NCBI GenBank assembly: GCA_910585355.1
Contig: CAJUDN010000033.1
Coordinates: 1-16,118 of the forward strand
DNA from: an uncultured Lachnospiraceae bacterium
GTDB lineage: Bacteria; Bacillota_A; Clostridia; Lachnospirales; Lachnospiraceae
Length of the DNA: 16,118 bases
Reading direction: 5' to 3'
This document shows, piece by piece, positions 14,753-16,118 of the stretch. Made by a program: the position numbers and the translations under genes. Position 1 is the stretch's first letter. The number at the start of each line of letters is the position of its first letter. The notes below the pieces were generated by a model. That model searched no databases, was not told where the DNA came from, and was given only the letters and a program-made list of their open reading frames with translations.

Positions 14753-15475
14753 ATGTACGGTGGTTATGGTATGGGATACGGGTATGGATTTGACCCGACG
14801 ATTCTGTTGGTTTTGATTGGGGTAGCGCTGTCTTTATGGGCCCAGGGCCGTGTAAATTCAGCGTTTTCCCGGTATTCAAAGGTCAGAAGCCGCACGGGTA
14901 TGACAGGCGCGGAGGCTGCAAGGCGGCTTTTGAATTCTCAGGGAATATACGATGTAACGGTCCGTGCTGTCGCAGGCAGCCTGACGGACCATTATGACCC
15001 CAGGACAAAGACGGTGAACTTGTCGGAAGCTGTTTATGGGGCTTCTTCCGTGGCCGCCATCGGCGTGGCGGCCCATGAGTGCGGCCACGCCATGCAGCAT
15101 AACGAAGAGTACGGGCCATTAAGATTCAGAAGCGCCCTGGTTCCTGTGGCGAATCTGGGTTCCCGGATTTCCTGGCCTCTGATTCTCGTTGGAATTATTT
15201 TCGGAGGCCTTGGCTCGCCGTTAGTGCAGATTGGGATTCTCATGTTTACGCTGGCAGTGCTGTTCCAGCTTGTGACGCTGCCGGTGGAGTTCAATGCCTC
15301 AAACCGTGCGGTGAAGCTTTTGGATTCTCAGGGGATTCTGGCATCGGACGAAGTGAGCGGAACCAGAAAAGTATTAAGTGCGGCGGCGCTGACCTATGTG
15401 GCGGCGGCAGCCACCTCGATTTTGCAGCTCCTTCGTCTGGTCATCCTGTTTGGAGGAAGGAACAGACGTGACTAA
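14753..15475 (+). CDS. Membrane zinc metallopeptidase, YugP family
   Basis: A 240-residue membrane protein of the family typified by B. subtilis YugP (Pfam Zn-dependent peptidase, formerly DUF). A Gly/Tyr-rich start (MYGGYGMGYGYGFD) leads into a membrane segment at about residues 14-31. The zinc motif HECGH follows at 108-112 (His108, Glu109, His112), within IGVAAHECGHAMQH. Three more hydrophobic segments follow, at about 133-153, 158-178 and 215-235. Nearby NLSEAVYGASSVAAIGVAAHE and LPVEFNASNRAVKLL are strong family signatures. Substrate and role are not known, though the protein should act at the membrane. Its place between fmt and rsmB is common in Clostridia as I recall it. The stop overlaps the rsmB start by 8 bases, suggesting coupled translation. 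Confidence 0.92.
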   Translation: MYGGYGMGYGYGFDPTILLVLIGVALSLWAQGRVNSAFSRYSKVRSRTGMTGAEAARRLLNSQGIYDVTVRAVAGSLTDHYDPRTKTVNLSEAVYGASSVAAIGVAAHECGHAMQHNEEYGPLRFRSALVPVANLGSRISWPLILVGIIFGGLGSPLVQIGILMFTLAVLFQLVTLPVEFNASNRAVKLLDSQGILASDEVSGTRKVLSAAALTYVAAAATSILQLLRLVILFGGRNRRD

Positions 15476-16118
15476 AGAAACCAACAGCCGGGAGATTGTT
15501 CTGGATGTTCTTCTGGAAATTCTGGAGAGGGGAAATTTAAGCCATCTTGTGTTAAAGCAGGCCCTCGGGAAATATCAGTATCTGGAAAAACAGGACAGAG
15601 CTTTCATCACAAGGCTCACAGAAGGGACGCTGGAGTATCTGATTCAGCTGGACGCGGTTTTGGACCAGTTTTCCAAAGTAAAAGTAAAAAAGATGAAGCC
15701 GGTGGTCCGGACTATTTTGAGAATGTCGGTGTATCAGCTCCTTTATATGGAGCGGGTACCCGATTCCGCCGTCTGCAATGAGGCTGTGAATCTGGCAAAA
15801 AAGCGAAAATTTCAGGAGCTGTCAGGATTTATTAACGGGGTGCTCCGGGCCATTGCCAGAAAAAAAGACAGTCTGGTTTTTTCGGAGCCCCATATCCGTC
15901 TTTCCCTCCCCCAATGGATGCTTTCCATGTGGGAAGAGTCCTATGGAAAAGAAACGGCGGAGAGGATTGGAGCCGCCTTTCTTGCAGAGCGTCCGCTTAC
16001 GGTGCGCTGTAATGAGACCAGGGCGCTTGTGGAAAAAACTGCAAAAGACTTAAAGGCCCAGGGGATCCAGGTGGAGCAGTCTTTATTTGGAACGGCCATA
16101 TTAAATATAAGGGGATAT
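15468..16118 (+). CDS. rsmB: 16S rRNA m5C967 methyltransferase RsmB (partial, 3' end beyond window)
   Basis: From GTG 15468 the frame stays open to the window edge: 217 residues with no stop. The start is supported by GGAGGAAGG (15452-15460) and overlaps the end of the zinc peptidase gene by 8 bases. The visible part is the N-terminal NusB-like RNA-binding domain (about residues 1-140): NSREIVLDVLLEILERG, QDRAFITRLTEGTLEYLIQLD, VVRTILRMSVYQLLYMERVPDSAVCNEAVNLAK and FINGVLRAIAR. This is followed by PQWMLSMWEESYG and the start of the methyltransferase part. RsmB is usually about 430-450 residues, so the SAM-binding and catalytic cysteine region lies beyond the edge. NusB itself is excluded because the frame continues well past its length. 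Gene order predicts rlmN and then a phosphatase/kinase pair (prpC/prkC) downstream. Confidence 0.93.
   Translation, partial: MTKETNSREIVLDVLLEILERGNLSHLVLKQALGKYQYLEKQDRAFITRLTEGTLEYLIQLDAVLDQFSKVKVKKMKPVVRTILRMSVYQLLYMERVPDSAVCNEAVNLAKKRKFQELSGFINGVLRAIARKKDSLVFSEPHIRLSLPQWMLSMWEESYGKETAERIGAAFLAERPLTVRCNETRALVEKTAKDLKAQGIQVEQSLFGTAILNIRGY

Noticed and set aside
15853..16053. Rightward 66-codon frame near the right edge
   Set aside because: It lies inside the open rsmB frame, which has the family signature.
1..16118. Mobile element, phage, defence or biosynthetic cluster
   Set aside because: No transposase, integrase, toxin-antitoxin, nuclease array, long terminal repeat or CRISPR-like spacing was seen; every long gene belongs to a familiar housekeeping or envelope family.

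Overview
The window looks like an ordinary core-genome stretch of a Gram-positive, low-to-mid GC Firmicute. Clostridia, probably Lachnospiraceae or a close relative, is the best guess. This rests on strong AGGAGG-type ribosome sites, TTG/GTG starts, sigma-A-like promoters, Rho-independent terminators, a MurE with a DNPR (meso-DAP) motif, and gene orders tepA-spoIIIE/ftsK and priA-def-fmt-(zinc peptidase)-rsmB known from Firmicutes. Composition looks near 50% GC by eye. I see no rRNA, tRNA, insertion sequence, phage gene or CRISPR array.

Layout. The left edge carries the start of a leftward gene for a small PsiE-family-like membrane protein (cut by the window edge). It is divergent from a rightward gene for a membrane-anchored wall hydrolase with four SH3 domains and an NlpC/P60 domain. 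A terminator hairpin follows, then tepA (a ClpP-like protease), a second terminator, and a 266-base gap holding palindromes, a good promoter and a structured leader. After that all genes run rightward: ftsK/spoIIIE (TTG start, enlarged linker), fhs, murE, murF, priA (probable TTG start), def, fmt, a YugP-type membrane zinc peptidase, and rsmB (GTG start, cut by the right edge). No terminator is visible between ftsK and rsmB and gaps are short (up to about 60 bases), so these nine genes may form one long operon, perhaps with internal promoters (one candidate lies at the end of priA).

How the genes fit together. The NlpC/P60 enzyme, MurE and MurF act on peptidoglycan. FtsK/SpoIIIE and PriA handle chromosome segregation and replication restart. 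Fhs makes 10-formyl-tetrahydrofolate, the formyl donor that Fmt uses to charge initiator Met-tRNA; Def later removes that formyl group. RsmB methylates 16S rRNA. The right half is thus a growth, wall and translation-initiation housekeeping cluster.

I did not find a previously undescribed system. The most unusual items are the structured ftsK leader that could hide the ribosome site, a terminator placed 18 bases before tepA, a variant loop in MurE, and the repeat-containing FtsK linker. All are modest and testable.
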